DNA of 64,000 nt from Leptospira fletcheri (GCF_004769195.1 NZ_RQET01000003.1:1-64000), one strand, 5' to 3'; numbered from the stretch's first letter, positions 17,498 through 29,634 are shown. Numbers and translations: made by a program. The notes: a model not told the origin generated them from the sequence alone.

Positions 17498-18555
17498 TAA
17501 GCGCTGAGCTCCTTGGCTTTTTGTCTCGCCTTCTGTGAGAGGCTATCGCGTTCCGGAGGAAGTAGGGCGACTTTTCCGAAGAGCATGCCGGCTCTTTGTC
17601 GATCTCCTTGCATTTCCGCGATTTCGGCCAAATGAAACAGAGATTCTTTGACGGATTCCCCGGAGGGATGCTTTTTGATATATGTGGAAAACGTATTACT
17701 CGCGGTGTCCAAATTATTGAGTTTTAGCAAGCATACGCCCATCTGAAACAAAGCATTGTCCACAAGTTTCTTTTCACTATCGTATTTGAAGTCGTTCCTT
17801 CCCGTGAGTTCCTTGAATATGCCGATCGCGTCCTCGAATTTGCCCACATTCAAAAACGTATGCGCGCGATTGTACAGGGAAGTGATGGAGTTGTCTACCC
17901 CGGAACCCATGCTCGGCTTTTCGGATGCGAGTTTCATGATGTTTTGCAGGCCTTCCTGGGTCATACGAGGACTCGCGGTTGCTTCGTATACCAGCGGGGG
18001 CATATTGATAGGATAGGGATTTCCCTTTTTGGCCAAATCCAAGAGTTCCGCCGCCCTACCGGCGTACGGACCGGAGGAATAATGCTCCAGGTATTTGCCG
18101 AACGCGTATGCGGCGTGCTCGAAGTTGTTGTTTTTGTAAAATACTTCCGCTACGTTCATCAGTTCGAACGCAGGGTTTCTCGCTTCGGCCTGTCCTAGAA
18201 TTTCGCGCAGTTTCTTATGGACCTGCCGGAGTTGGCTCGAAAAAACCTTCATCATTTTGAGGATGAGATGGGTTTTTTCGGATACGAAGATCTCGAATTC
18301 GTGTAATTTGAATACGAGTACCGTTGCTCCTCCGACCACTTGGGCGGTTTCTTCCCGCGGGTATTTGCCCAGGGCCGATTTTACGCCGAAGAATTCGCCT
18401 AACCTTACGTCTTCCTTTACTTCGTAACCCGTATCGATCGCGGTGTACGTGAGAACGACACGACCGTTCCTGAGGACGTAGATATCCTCCGATCGATCTT
18501 TCTCGAAGTAAATAATGGAGCCGCCTTTATAATTTCGGATTATGGGCCCAGCCAA
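17497..18555 (-). CDS. cyclic-nucleotide-binding domain protein with TPR region
   Basis: This 352-residue protein lacks a DNA-binding domain. Residues 1-120 form a cNMP-binding beta-roll ([49 protein letters not shown]) in which the phosphate-cassette consensus is altered. From about residue 130 helical repeats of TPR type follow ([90 protein letters not shown]). It is coupled to the Crp-like regulator by a one-base stop/start overlap. A role as a ligand-responsive scaffold acting with that regulator is an inference. Confidence 0.82.
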   Translation of the reverse strand: MAGPIIRNYKGGSIIYFEKDRSEDIYVLRNGRVVLTYTAIDTGYEVKEDVRLGEFFGVKSALGKYPREETAQVVGGATVLVFKLHEFEIFVSEKTHLILKMMKVFSSQLRQVHKKLREILGQAEARNPAFELMNVAEVFYKNNNFEHAAYAFGKYLEHYSSGPYAGRAAELLDLAKKGNPYPINMPPLVYEATASPRMTQEGLQNIMKLASEKPSMGSGVDNSITSLYNRAHTFLNVGKFEDAIGIFKELTGRNDFKYDSEKKLVDNALFQMGVCLLKLNNLDTASNTFSTYIKKHPSGESVKESLFHLAEIAEMQGDRQRAGMLFGKVALLPPERDSLSQKARQKAKELSA

Positions 18556-18579
18556 GACCGTTACCTTCCACTCTAAATC

Positions 18580-19809
18580 TTACCCGACAGGAAAAAATGC
18601 CAAATCCTTTTTGTAACCAAGGGCCCGGGTGACCGATTCTACCAACCCTAGGGGATCTCCTGCAAGGTATTTATCGGTCTCCGAGATCCTTATTTCGCGT
18701 CCGATAACTCCGGTTTCGTCGAAAAATTCTTTCAAAGCAAGATCCCCGTACAGAGGAACGCCTTCTTTGACGACCAGACGGACCGATCCGAGATCCGCGG
18801 AACACAGAGCTTCGTACGCGTCCGTCTTGTCGGAAGATAAAACCGTTAGATCGGCGATTTTTCCTTCCTCCAAACTTCCTAAATCCTCGGAAATTCGCAG
18901 CGCTTTTGCAGGATGGGAAGTCACCATTTGAAAGACCGTTTTTGGATCCAGATCTTCGCCGTATTTCTCTCGGAAAAAAGATCGCGCGTTTTTGATTTCC
19001 TGTAAGAGATTCAGGGATCCGGAAAACGGAGAATCCGTTCCGAGGCTCACGTTGATTCCGGATTCCAGTATGGCCCTGATTTCCGCGGTCTTGCCGAACG
19101 TGAATAAGTTGGATTCGGGACACCATACGAAATGAGCCTTGGCTTTGGCGACGGATTTGATATCTTCTCCGTCGAAGGCAAGTCCGTGCACTAAAACAGT
19201 ATGTTCTCCCAAGGCGCCCAAAGATTGCAGGGTGCGGACGGCGTTTTCCGATTCCTCGTCGAATCCTTCCGCGATATGGGTCACGTACGGCAGATTCTCC
19301 CGTTTCGCTTTTTCGTATTCCTGGGTAGGGCCTTCTCCCCAACCCAAAGAATAGGAACAGATGCTGTGTGAAAGCGTATATCGATTCAAAATGCGGACGG
19401 GCGCCGTATCCAGGAAAGGTTCCTGCACGAAGTGGGGGACATGGTCCAATACGGAAGTAACTCCGCTGATTAGGTTCTTATAGGATCCTAAAAAATAAAG
19501 TTGTTCCGGTTCCAATTGTTGTCTTTCCGCAAAAATAACGGAGGACTTTAGATCGTTGTCCCAAGGCAACCAGTTCGTGTATGGCCTGTTGGTTCCTACT
19601 TTCGGCAAATAGGAACCCAAGAGGTGGTCATGTGCGTTGATCAATCCGGGATAAACGAAAAGTCCGCCCAGATTGATTCGGATAGGAATCGAATCCGTGG
19701 ATTTTCCTTTTCGGATAGAAAGAATTCGACCGCCTTTTATGCGAATCGAAGCGTCTTCAACGACTCCCGAAGGAGTCACGGCGTTTGCGTTTATTATCTC
19801 CCATTCCAT
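18580..19809 (-). CDS. amidohydrolase-superfamily protein (cytosine deaminase/SsnA-like)
   Basis: This 409-residue metal-dependent hydrolase has the amidohydrolase layout: a short beta-sandwich N-terminus ([23 protein letters not shown]), then the barrel with [13 protein letters not shown] (first metal histidines), [26 protein letters not shown] and GTDSPFSG (catalytic Asp), ending with [14 protein letters not shown]. The HIAE motif and NxxF element are typical of the deaminase/chlorohydrolase branch acting on cyclic amidines, but the substrate cannot be assigned. It follows the LysM/LytM gene by 47 bases on the same strand. Confidence 0.85.
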   Translation of the reverse strand: MEWEIINANAVTPSGVVEDASIRIKGGRILSIRKGKSTDSIPIRINLGGLFVYPGLINAHDHLLGSYLPKVGTNRPYTNWLPWDNDLKSSVIFAERQQLEPEQLYFLGSYKNLISGVTSVLDHVPHFVQEPFLDTAPVRILNRYTLSHSICSYSLGWGEGPTQEYEKAKRENLPYVTHIAEGFDEESENAVRTLQSLGALGEHTVLVHGLAFDGEDIKSVAKAKAHFVWCPESNLFTFGKTAEIRAILESGINVSLGTDSPFSGSLNLLQEIKNARSFFREKYGEDLDPKTVFQMVTSHPAKALRISEDLGSLEEGKIADLTVLSSDKTDAYEALCSADLGSVRLVVKEGVPLYGDLALKEFFDETGVIGREIRISETDKYLAGDPLGLVESVTRALGYKKDLAFFPVG

Positions 19810-19856
19810 CGGATCGAAACCTTATCTTTGCATCGGAATTTTACGTAAAATTCTTT

Positions 19857-20516
19857 TCATCGAACGATTACGGACATAGGGTCCAAGGCCTTGTTCCCTT
19901 GGTTGATTTGTAAGTACAATCCTCTTCCGGATTCGAGTTCACCCATGGAGGAGTTTCTGCCTACGATTTCTCCCTCCTTTACGGACACGGCCCGAAGGTT
20001 GGCGTAGACGGAGGAAAATCCCCCCTTATGCTCCAAAATAATATATTTCCTGTATCCTTCCATACGGTCCACCATAACTACTTTTCCTTCGGTCACTGGA
20101 CGAACTTCTTTGTGCCTGCCGACCTTGAACAGAACCCCTTTATTTGGATAATGACTCGTCGTGGAAAAAGGGAGGGCGATCGGAGGAAGTTTTCCCAACG
20201 GTTTTCCGAATCTAGGCTGGGATTGTTTTACCGCGAATTCTGTTCCCGCCGAGGATCGTCCTGAACCTTTGGACGGATCGGGAGGCAATCTTAATACTTC
20301 GCCGGTGCGCAATCCGTCGGATTCTTTTTTGCCGTTCCATTCCAAAAGAAGTCTCCAATCCAATCCGTGTTTTTTTGCGATGGAAAAAGCAGTTTCCTTA
20401 TTTTGGACCTTGTGGGTTCGGGAGGGGACGGTTCCGGCTCGGGAGGTACGGGCGTCGGAAGTAAAAGCCCAAATACAAAACAGCAAAATCGACCCTAGTC
20501 GAAAGCGGATCCTCAT
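19857..20516 (-). CDS. LysM protein with degenerate LytM (M23) domain
   Basis: This 219-residue secreted protein has a signal peptide (LGSILLFCIWAFTSDA) and one LysM peptidoglycan-binding motif at about 35-80 (HKVQNKETAFSIAKKHGLDWRLLLEWNG). A C-terminal M23/LytM fold spans about 120-219 (EGKVVMVDRMEGYRKYIILEHKGGFSSVYANL, VKEGEIVGRNSSMGELESGRGLYLQI). The metal and catalytic positions are lost: the usual HxxxD is absent, YAHL has become YANL and HLHFE has become LYLQI. It therefore looks like an EnvC/NlpD-type non-catalytic factor that would activate an amidase. A terminator lies between it and the upstream fusA gene. Confidence 0.82.
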   Translation of the reverse strand: MRIRFRLGSILLFCIWAFTSDARTSRAGTVPSRTHKVQNKETAFSIAKKHGLDWRLLLEWNGKKESDGLRTGEVLRLPPDPSKGSGRSSAGTEFAVKQSQPRFGKPLGKLPPIALPFSTTSHYPNKGVLFKVGRHKEVRPVTEGKVVMVDRMEGYRKYIILEHKGGFSSVYANLRAVSVKEGEIVGRNSSMGELESGRGLYLQINQGNKALDPMSVIVR

Positions 20517-20547
20517 ACATTTGGTATCGGCTAAATCCTAGGTGTAG

Positions 20548-20578
20548 AAAAAGAAAAGGGAGCCGATGGCTCCCTTTC
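20548..20578 (-). terminator. Rho-independent terminator after fusA
   Basis: On the minus strand a GGGAGCC/GGCTCCC stem with a 3-base loop (20558-20574) is followed by TTTTCTTTTTC. It lies 34 bases past the fusA stop. Confidence 0.85.
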
Positions 20579-20610
20579 TCAGGAAAAATCCAATTTCGGA
20601 GTCGGAGAGA

Positions 20611-22731
<2,121 letters not shown>

Positions 22732-22941
22732 AAGATCCTCGTAGATAAAGTTGGAGTTATAATAACGCCGGGGTCTCCTAGAATATAGGTGCCCCCATTC
22801 TTACCAGATTTCTGGAACCCCCTCATTTGTAAAGATATTCTTATTAGAATCCTCGCTTCTAAGACTTTCCCGCCGGTTTTTCATTGCCGCAGTTCTTTCT
22901 TTTAAAAAAATATCCCTTCGAAAGCGGGTTTCCCTTTCCTC

Positions 22942-24531
22942 ATGCAACCGATCAAATTTTTGAAGAGAAACATCAATCGGATCGCCCGGGCATTTTTATT
23001 GCTTTCGGTTGCGAGAATCCTTTGTCTCGGGTTCGCGGCAGCAATTCTTGTCGGCTCCTTTATGATTTACGCGTCCGAATCGGGGCGGTTGGGTTATCCG
23101 GATTCTTTTTATCTAGCCGCTTCCGCGATCTGCGTCACGGGATTGACGACAGTTTCCGTCAGCGAACTCGCTTTTTCCACCCAAGTGATCATGATGTTTC
23201 TAATCCAGATCGGTGGGTTGGGGATTATCACGTTTACCGTATTGGTGGGTATTCTCGTTGTAAGAGGTTTGTCACGGAGCACTCGGATCGCTGCATTCGT
23301 TTTCGAAGCCATCGATTCGCATGAAACCGCGGACGGGGAAGACGACGGATTGGAAAAGTCCTCCCGGAAGGCCCACTACGTCCGCCGGATCCTATTTGCC
23401 ATTGCGAATATTTCCGTCTCTTTGGAATTGCTAGGCGCCTTTCTACTATATCTTACGATGCCTGCTGATCTGAGCAGTTTGCCCGGAAATCCCAACAGGT
23501 TTTTCTTAAGTCTGTTTACGGCAGTTTCAGCATTTAATAATGCGGGCTTTTCTATCGTCGACGATGTGACGTTTTTGGCCAGGGAACCGATCTGTCTTTT
23601 GGTTATCGAGGGATTGATCGTCATGGGTGGTATCGGATTCCCGGTCATCATTTTCTTCGAAAAGATGCTTTTGGAAGCCTTCCGTAAAATCATGAACCGT
23701 GTAGAAGTGGCGACCGAAACCTATCTCATGTCTCGAGCGCTGGAAGAAGGAAAGGAACCTTCCTGGCTTTACTTAGTGTTGATCCGGCTTTCGTTTTGGG
23801 CGGAAGATCGTCTGAATCTTTATCGACAGGCCCTCCATGGAGAATCGAACAGGATCCAGATGAAAGTAATTCTTTATGGATCTTTAATATTGGTCCATGT
23901 CGGCGGTTTGGGCATTCTGTTTTCGGAATGGGACAATCCGGATACCTTAGGTCCTTTCGGATTTTGGGACAAATTGTTCAATTCTTTCTTTCTTTCCGTC
24001 TCCTCCAGAACGGCGGGGTTCAACACATTCGATCTTTCCGAAATTCGGAGTCCGACCTACGTCCTTCTTTGCTCCCTAATGTTTGTCGGTGGGGGGCCGC
24101 AGGGGGCGACAGGAGGTATCAAAATTACCACCTTCATGATTCTTTTGATGTATTTAAGAAACGTAATTAATCCCCAAGCAAGAGTGATGGTAATGGGGGA
24201 AGAGGTTTCCAAAAACTCCGTAGCGATCTCTACGCGGATTTACTTCTTGGCTACGATAGCAATCGTATTTTTTATGCTGGTCATCACGATCACGAACGGA
24301 CACAGGCACGGTATAGAGGATATTTTTTTCGAAGTGATGTCCGCATTCGGTACTGTGGGGTTGTCGAAAGGGCTGACGCCTTATATCACCGGTCTCGAAA
24401 AATTCTTTTACCCCTGTATCATGTACGTAGGAAGGGTGGGAGTGTTTACTCTGCTGATCGCGTTTACGGGTCATTCCGGCCTCGGCAGCTTGGGCTCCAA
24501 GGATGACGGAATCAAGATTCAGGTAGGCTAG
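22942..24531 (+). CDS. potassium-uptake channel subunit, KtrB/TrkH family
   Basis: This 529-residue SKT-family transporter has four M1-P-M2 repeats, each with its selectivity-filter motif: VTGLTTV near residue 68, FNNAGFS near 196, SRTAGFNT near 356 and GTVGLSKG near 473. The third filter is followed by the [16 protein letters not shown] element. It would move K+ (perhaps with Na+ or H+) through the inner membrane and normally needs a TrkA/KtrA RCK subunit, which is not encoded nearby. A roughly 70-residue cytoplasmic insertion ([22 protein letters not shown] region and [17 protein letters not shown]) is less typical. It diverges from fusA across 210 bases. Confidence 0.93.
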   Translation: MQPIKFLKRNINRIARAFLLLSVARILCLGFAAAILVGSFMIYASESGRLGYPDSFYLAASAICVTGLTTVSVSELAFSTQVIMMFLIQIGGLGIITFTVLVGILVVRGLSRSTRIAAFVFEAIDSHETADGEDDGLEKSSRKAHYVRRILFAIANISVSLELLGAFLLYLTMPADLSSLPGNPNRFFLSLFTAVSAFNNAGFSIVDDVTFLAREPICLLVIEGLIVMGGIGFPVIIFFEKMLLEAFRKIMNRVEVATETYLMSRALEEGKEPSWLYLVLIRLSFWAEDRLNLYRQALHGESNRIQMKVILYGSLILVHVGGLGILFSEWDNPDTLGPFGFWDKLFNSFFLSVSSRTAGFNTFDLSEIRSPTYVLLCSLMFVGGGPQGATGGIKITTFMILLMYLRNVINPQARVMVMGEEVSKNSVAISTRIYFLATIAIVFFMLVITITNGHRHGIEDIFFEVMSAFGTVGLSKGLTPYITGLEKFFYPCIMYVGRVGVFTLLIAFTGHSGLGSLGSKDDGIKIQVG

Positions 24532-24540
24532 GGCCAGGGA

Positions 24541-24800
24541 CTGAGAGTATACTAGGTGTTTTTCGGGGCCCCCACCCGGGTTCGGGAGGCAGTGGACTTA
24601 TGGACGAATTTCGCCAACTCTATATCATAAAAACATCATTTAAGTAGGATTTTTTCCCAATTTCCGTGCAGGAGTTCCTGCAACGAATTTTATAAAAAGA
24701 GCTTTGCTTCCGAACAAATGTGTGCTACGCACGTTGGGGAACCGCTTCGGGGTACCACCGCACCGGCCCCCGCCCAAAGAGGGTGGGGAGACCTTTCCCA
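24541..24800. repeat. GC-rich, hairpin-rich intergenic element
   Basis: The 345-base gap between ktrB and ubiA holds no credible ORF but several inverted repeats. These are a GGCCCCCACCCGGGTTCGGG element near 24567; TGCAGGA-GT-TCCTGCA at 24667-24682; and CCCCGCCC-AAAGA-GGGTGGGG at 24768-24788 (one G-T pair). The first and third share a GGCCCCC(A/G)CCC core. None is followed by a T-run. It may be a dispersed palindromic repeat cluster or a structured leader for the downstream gene; I cannot tell which. Confidence 0.45.
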
Positions 24801-24876
24801 GCCCTAATTTTAATTGAAACATCCGCGATTGGCGGCATTTTGTCCTTCACGGACGATATTTGTCCCTGGAGAAAGA

Positions 24877-25776
24877 ATGATAGTCCCTTACGTGAAACTT
24901 CTGCGTCCTCACCAATGGGTTAAAAACATTATCCTATTTGCCGGGATTATTTTCGGGAAAAAACTGGGAGAAGTAGAATCCGTCGAGAGGGCAATTGCGG
25001 CGTTTTTTCTGTTTTCACTCACCGCAAGTTGCCAGTATGTGATCAATGATTTTCTAGATCGCAAAGAAGACGCGCTGCATCCCGAAAAAAAACATCGCCC
25101 TCTTGCTTCGGGAGCCATCTCACCGACGGTCGCTCTCTTGCTCACCGCAATCTTACTTTCCGGTACTCTTCTGCTTTCTTTTCAGCTTTTACCGGAATTC
25201 TTCTATCTAGTCACTTTCTATCTTGTTTTTAACGTCGTCTATAGTCGATTCCTCAAACACATGGTGATCCTGGACGTTATGAGTATTTCGATCGGCTTCG
25301 TAGTTAGGGCCATCGCCGGTTCCGTTGTCGTAGGGGTCAGTTTTTCGTCCTGGCTTCTGCTTTGTACGTTTATGTTGGCCTTGTATTGGGGCTTCGGAAA
25401 GCGGAGAGGAGAACTGATTATCCTGGAAGAAGGGGCGGTCGGACATAGAAAGATTCTCGAGGAATACTCGGTCAACTTTCTGGATCTTATGATGGGAATC
25501 GTTGCCACGATGACTCTTGTGACCTATGTAATGTACGTTACCAGTCCGACCACGATCGAAAATTTAGGCACCGATAAGATGGTTTACACGATTCCGATCG
25601 TAGTATACGCGATTTTCCGATCCCTCTACATCATTTATATCAAGAATATGGGCCACAATCCTACTAAGGCCATTTTGACGGACGCCGGGGTTCTCGCGGC
25701 GGGATTTTTCTGGCTATTACTAGTGGTCTGGATCATGTATTCTGGACCCGGACAAAGTTTGCCCATTCATCTTTAG
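24877..25776 (+). CDS. UbiA-family prenyltransferase (decaprenyl-phosphate phosphoribosyltransferase-like)
   Basis: This 299-residue polytopic UbiA enzyme carries YVKLLRPHQWVKNIILFAG at the N-terminus, the first Asp-rich motif NDFLDRKEDALHPEKKHRPLASG near residue 62 and a second region DVMSISIGFVVRAIAGSV. About eight membrane helices are visible. The RPHQWVKN and HPEKKHRPLASG signatures are closest to DPPR-synthase-type members, which transfer phosphoribose onto a polyprenyl phosphate, rather than to quinone-biosynthesis UbiA; this is from motif memory and should be held loosely. The ATG at 24877 has GGAGAAAG just before it and is preferred over the ORF's upstream start. A thioredoxin-like gene follows after 19 bases. 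Confidence 0.82.
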   Translation: MIVPYVKLLRPHQWVKNIILFAGIIFGKKLGEVESVERAIAAFFLFSLTASCQYVINDFLDRKEDALHPEKKHRPLASGAISPTVALLLTAILLSGTLLLSFQLLPEFFYLVTFYLVFNVVYSRFLKHMVILDVMSISIGFVVRAIAGSVVVGVSFSSWLLLCTFMLALYWGFGKRRGELIILEEGAVGHRKILEEYSVNFLDLMMGIVATMTLVTYVMYVTSPTTIENLGTDKMVYTIPIVVYAIFRSLYIIYIKNMGHNPTKAILTDAGVLAAGFFWLLLVVWIMYSGPGQSLPIHL

Positions 25777-25795
25777 ATTCGAGTCTAATAGAAAG

Positions 25796-26311
25796 ATGAA
25801 TGCCAAAGCAAAGACGGCCTTTCAATACGGGGGAGCACTGGTTTTGCTCTTGGCGGCTACCTTTTTTCTAGCATGGTTTCGAGCCGTGGATACCAAGCCG
25901 GTTCTTTCTCTCGAAGGGATGGAATTCAGGAACCTTAGCGGAAAGAAGGCGGAGTTACAGGGAAAAACGACGGTCGTTTATTTTTGGGCGACTTGGTGCG
26001 AGGTTTGCACGATCAATCTTCCCGTCGTGAAATGGTACGCCTCCGTACTAAAGGATAGGACGGGCTTTTCCTTTTTGAGCGTGGAAGAAGGAGAAAATCA
26101 GGTAGCGTTAAACGACTATATCCGAATGAAAGGAGTGGATTTTCCCGTCATTCAAGGGAATCCTATGTTGCTACGAGACTGGAGAATCGGAGGATACCCC
26201 AGTTTTTATATACTCGACGGAGGAGGCAATGTTCGTTTTGCGGAGTCGGGAATCATGAGCCCATTCGGAATGCTCCTCAGGTTGGTTTGGGCGAAAATCT
26301 TCTGGCCTTGA
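25796..26311 (+). CDS. membrane-anchored thioredoxin-like protein (TlpA/ScsD type)
   Basis: This 171-residue protein has one N-terminal membrane anchor (GGALVLLLAATFFLAWF) followed by a periplasmic thioredoxin fold. The active site is WATWCEVC near residues 65-72 and the cis-Pro region reads IGGYPSFYILDGGG. The VYFWATWCEVCTINLPVV stretch resembles ScsD/ResA-type thiol-disulfide reductases. Likely role: reducing disulfides in envelope proteins or in cytochrome or copper-related targets. It follows the UbiA gene closely and could be cotranscribed. Confidence 0.85.
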   Translation: MNAKAKTAFQYGGALVLLLAATFFLAWFRAVDTKPVLSLEGMEFRNLSGKKAELQGKTTVVYFWATWCEVCTINLPVVKWYASVLKDRTGFSFLSVEEGENQVALNDYIRMKGVDFPVIQGNPMLLRDWRIGGYPSFYILDGGGNVRFAESGIMSPFGMLLRLVWAKIFWP

Positions 26312-26377
26312 TCGGTCGGAACGGAAATCGAAGGGATAACTGGATTCGGAGACTTTCCGATCCGATAGGATTCTAAG

Positions 26378-27148
26378 ATGGACTCCTACAAACCGAAACC
26401 TTTACTGAATAAAAGCGAGCTCCGTCAGATCAAGCGCTCTCGGACGAGGGTCGGCGGTAAGAAGGTCATCACCGACGACGTTAAGAAGCTCAAGTCGCTT
26501 AGCGTCACTCCCGATTTACCGGCGGAAGAGCTGGTGCATTATTATAAGGAGCCGATCTGGATCGAATACTATATTCCTAGGGAATCCAGATTCGCATATG
26601 AAATCAAATATCTTTTCGTGAAGTTGATCGATGTGGAACCTCGGCCCGCACCTCAGGATTCGATTCTAAGAGAGGCTCTGAACAAAGATCGTTTTATCGA
26701 TCTGATGGAGATCATTCGGTTGCATCCGGAACGGGAAAAGTTGATCAACTCTTCTTACGTGAATACTTTGCAGTTTTTCGAGTCGATATCCTCCGGCTAC
26801 CAACAGTACGTCCAAACGAACGACCCGCATTATTTAAGAATTCCCTTATATCATACGGAAACGTTGATGAAGAGGGAACCTTCTCTCGCTTCTCTGGAAT
26901 TTCTGGGCTCCTTTACCCTTCATAACCTGAACTGGCTGATCCGAAGATTGAATCGAGGAGCCAAGGAATTCTCTCTGGAAGACGAGACGATTTCTGTGCT
27001 GATCAAGAGGAGAAACGAGCATTGGGAAAAAGCGAAACTGGCAGAAGACGAGGACTTCAATCTGTTTTCGGCCTTATTCTACGAACAAGCGTTTCCTCAT
27101 AGAGGATTGGAGGAGCTGGATTCCGAAGAGATTTCGGACGAGGATTAA
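26378..27148 (+). CDS. conserved hypothetical cytoplasmic protein
   Basis: This 256-residue protein has no recognised domain. The first 40 residues are basic ([19 protein letters not shown]) and the rest is mixed helical with acidic ends ([12 protein letters not shown]). Internal landmarks are [21 protein letters not shown] and [19 protein letters not shown]. There is no signal peptide or membrane helix. It lies 66 bases behind the thioredoxin-like gene and is closed by a good terminator. Confidence 0.7.
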   Translation: MDSYKPKPLLNKSELRQIKRSRTRVGGKKVITDDVKKLKSLSVTPDLPAEELVHYYKEPIWIEYYIPRESRFAYEIKYLFVKLIDVEPRPAPQDSILREALNKDRFIDLMEIIRLHPEREKLINSSYVNTLQFFESISSGYQQYVQTNDPHYLRIPLYHTETLMKREPSLASLEFLGSFTLHNLNWLIRRLNRGAKEFSLEDETISVLIKRRNEHWEKAKLAEDEDFNLFSALFYEQAFPHRGLEELDSEEISDED

Positions 27149-27153
27149 TTCGT

Positions 27154-27188
27154 ATCGGAAAACCCTAAACTTCCGATTTCTTTATTTT
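27154..27188 (+). terminator. Rho-independent terminator
   Basis: ATCGGAA (27154-27160) pairs with TTCCGAT (27171-27177) around a 10-base loop, followed by the T-rich TTCTTTATTTT. It starts six bases after the stop of the 256-residue hypothetical gene. Confidence 0.75.
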
Positions 27189-27259
27189 GCGGGACTCCGA
27201 TTAAAAAGGTTGGAATTTTTAGAGGTCTTGTAAGTCTAAGAATTACAGGAGATCTTTTT

Positions 27260-27910
27260 TTGAAAACCGCAATTTCCATTTACTCGGATGTAGTCTGCCC
27301 TTGGTGCTATATCGGAAAAAGAAGACTCGAATCTGCGATCGAGAAATGGAAAGAAACTCATCCAGCAGACGAGATCCAAGTAGAATGGAAACCGTTCCAA
27401 TTGAATCCCGATCTACCTCCGGAAGGAACGGATCGGGACGCTCACATGGTCTCTAAATTCGGTTCGCTGGAAAGGGTAAAATCCATGACGGAACGGGTAG
27501 CCGAAATCGCGAAGCAAGACGGATTAGAATTTCATAATTTGGAAAAAGGGCACCAGCCCAACACTTTCCTGCTCCACACATTGATCCGAAAGGCCAAAAA
27601 ATATGGCAAAGAATCGGAACTGGCGGAGGTATTCTTCAGGAACTTCTTTTCCGAAGGAAAAAATTTGTCGGAAGATTCCGTGATTCTTGCGAGTTTGAAG
27701 GAAGCCGGTGTTCCCGAATCCGAGTTGGCGGCCGTGAAAGCGGATGATCGCCTCATTGCGGAAATCGAATCGGAAGAAACCGACGGAAAACAGATGGGGG
27801 TCACCGGAGTCCCTTTCTATATTTTTAACGAAAAATACGCGGTCTCCGGCGCACAGCCCGTGGATTTGTTTTTGCAGGTATTCGATCGTTTGAAAGCGGA
27901 ATCGAACTGA
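27260..27910 (+). CDS. DsbA-family oxidoreductase, FrnE-like
   Basis: This 216-residue thioredoxin-fold protein with a helical insertion is of the FrnE/2-hydroxychromene-isomerase-like branch. It has SDVVCPWCYIGKRRLE with a CPWC active site near residue 12, a long helical insert (HQPNTFLLHTLIRKAKKYGKE, FFSEGKNLSEDSVIL) and a C-terminal GVTGVPFYIFNEKYAVSGAQP carrying the cis-proline. No signal peptide is present, so it acts in the cytoplasm. It starts at TTG 27260 with AGGAGA upstream; no better ATG exists. It converges on the 294-residue hypothetical gene. Confidence 0.92.
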   Translation: MKTAISIYSDVVCPWCYIGKRRLESAIEKWKETHPADEIQVEWKPFQLNPDLPPEGTDRDAHMVSKFGSLERVKSMTERVAEIAKQDGLEFHNLEKGHQPNTFLLHTLIRKAKKYGKESELAEVFFRNFFSEGKNLSEDSVILASLKEAGVPESELAAVKADDRLIAEIESEETDGKQMGVTGVPFYIFNEKYAVSGAQPVDLFLQVFDRLKAESN

Positions 27911-27928
27911 AATCGTTTCCGGCCTCGA

Positions 27929-28813
27929 TCAAAAAGAAGAATCTCCTCGTTGGGCTCCTTCTCCCAACCAAAGAAATAATCTGCGTATCCTTCGGTTTTC
28001 GATGAGTTCCGCATTGCCTTCCGGAAATCTTGGGATAGGAATGAATTCGTATTCCCGAATATTATGGGGAGATCCTCCCCAAACGATCGCCTGGTATCCG
28101 GAAGTTTCCACTTCCGAAGATAAGGCTAGTCGATCGCGTAAAAAGAGGAGCAGGTCTTCGGGAGAAAAGAAGGCTTTGGATAAATCCTTTAGCCCTCTCG
28201 CCAGATCCGTATAAACGTTTTCTCTTCCGAAATTTATCAAACAGAAACTAAGTGGAAAAAAAGGAACTCCTAAGAGAGGCTTCAATTTTTCCACCAATTC
28301 TCTGGTGGAAAAAGATTCCGCGTCCAATACCAGAAGTCCGGGTCTCGTCTCCTTCAGAAGATTCGGTAGACCGAACTCGTCCCGGCACCAGTAGGCATTG
28401 GACCCTCCGGCTCTAAGCAAGGACCTATATTTATAATACAGATTTTCGTCCCGGGTGAAAAACAGGATTTCCGGATGCATGGGTCTCTGGGGGCGGAAGA
28501 AAGGAATTTCCTCTAAGGGAAAAAGATTGAGATCGTAGATCCGATTTGCGCCTGCTCTTAAAAATGCGTTCTTTTCCTCCGGGTCGAATCTTCCGATCAG
28601 GCAAGGTTCCCTCGACCAATCTTTGACGACGGATAAATCTTCCGGCTGAGAGTCCGATTTCCACACCAAGATTTCCCTGGAAACCGAGGGAAATCCCGAA
28701 GACTTCACCCATTCCGAAACGGAAATTCCTTTCCACTTTAATAAGGCCAATAGAAATTCTTTTTCTTCGGAAGTCAGTCGTCGTAGAAGGTAAACGTCGG
28801 AAAGTAGATTCAT
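27929..28813 (-). CDS. conserved hypothetical protein
   Basis: This 294-residue protein has no family I can name. It reads like a soluble alpha/beta protein: ILVWKSDSQPEDLSVVKDW and ILFFTRDENLYYKYRSLLRAGG could be two response-regulator-like beta-alpha units, and GLLVLDAESFSTRELVEKLKPLL looks like a third. No phosphorylatable Asp cluster is obvious, so any receiver fold would be degenerate. It diverges from the PhaR-like gene across 185 bases. Confidence 0.65.
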   Translation of the reverse strand: MNLLSDVYLLRRLTSEEKEFLLALLKWKGISVSEWVKSSGFPSVSREILVWKSDSQPEDLSVVKDWSREPCLIGRFDPEEKNAFLRAGANRIYDLNLFPLEEIPFFRPQRPMHPEILFFTRDENLYYKYRSLLRAGGSNAYWCRDEFGLPNLLKETRPGLLVLDAESFSTRELVEKLKPLLGVPFFPLSFCLINFGRENVYTDLARGLKDLSKAFFSPEDLLLFLRDRLALSSEVETSGYQAIVWGGSPHNIREYEFIPIPRFPEGNAELIENRRIRRLFLWLGEGAQRGDSSF

Positions 28814-28998
28814 GCCGAATTCTAAAGTAGGGTTTTTTCCTTGACCTCGGGGATTTTAACCCGATCCTAGAATTAGTGCGTTGCGAAAAACCCGCAACTA
28901 GAAAGGTGTTCCGATTCAAAAAACGATCTTTCCTTGATTCGGTCTCGGTTCTTTTCACATCGGTCTCGGATTTTTCCAAAGAATAGGCGAACGCCAAA

Positions 28999-29562
28999 AT
29001 GAAAGTACTCAAACGATACGCAAACCGCAGGTTGTACGACCCCGAGACGAGCAAAACTATCACCCTCGAAGACGTTGCGGAGATGATCATCGCCGGAAGT
29101 GAAATCAAGGTCGTGGACAATATGACCGGCCAGGACATCACTCCTAAAATCCTAGGCCAAACCTTTTTAAAGGTCAGCCTAGGCCAGAGAAACGAGGAAT
29201 TTTCCAACTATATGCTTTCCGCCCTGATACGGGAAACGGGAAAAAACATCAGTGCCTTATTCGGACGTCTGGTGCTCGGCGGAATCGGCCTGGCCTACCT
29301 GACCCGGGAAAAGATGGATAAGATTCTGCAGAGCATGGTGGCGCTAGGGGAATTGAAACTGGAAGAGGTGAAGAGCTACCGGGAAGACCTGCTTACCCAT
29401 TTGGCTCACCGAGCCAGTGAAAATCGGGAACAAATCCAAGAAGAGCTCAAAAAAGTCGGTCGGGAACTGGAAGATGGGGGCGAAAAGGGATTGGCGGTAG
29501 AGGACTTTTCCGAGAAAATTCGGAAGATCGCGGAGCAGGTTCGGGACAAAGATTCCATCTGA
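28999..29562 (+). CDS. PHA/PHB-accumulation-regulator-type DNA-binding protein (PhaR-like)
   Basis: This 187-residue protein has the PHB_acc_N signature at its N-terminus: [26 protein letters not shown], followed by [15 protein letters not shown]. PhaR proteins bind DNA and sense polyhydroxyalkanoate granules. Here the C-terminal two-thirds is helical and coiled-coil-like ([34 protein letters not shown]) with a hydrophobic stretch [16 protein letters not shown]. No PHA synthase or phasin is adjacent, so it may serve another regulon. Confidence 0.88.
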   Translation: MKVLKRYANRRLYDPETSKTITLEDVAEMIIAGSEIKVVDNMTGQDITPKILGQTFLKVSLGQRNEEFSNYMLSALIRETGKNISALFGRLVLGGIGLAYLTREKMDKILQSMVALGELKLEEVKSYREDLLTHLAHRASENREQIQEELKKVGRELEDGGEKGLAVEDFSEKIRKIAEQVRDKDSI

Positions 29563-29634
29563 AGCCCGTTTCTTACGTCGAATCTGTCAAGATAGACTTT
29601 CCGATCTCCGATACTCTATGGGAAAGGGGGGACC

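Noticed and set aside
24555..24790. GC-rich hairpins as the ktrB terminator
   Set aside because: None is followed by a T-run, so intrinsic termination is not supported.
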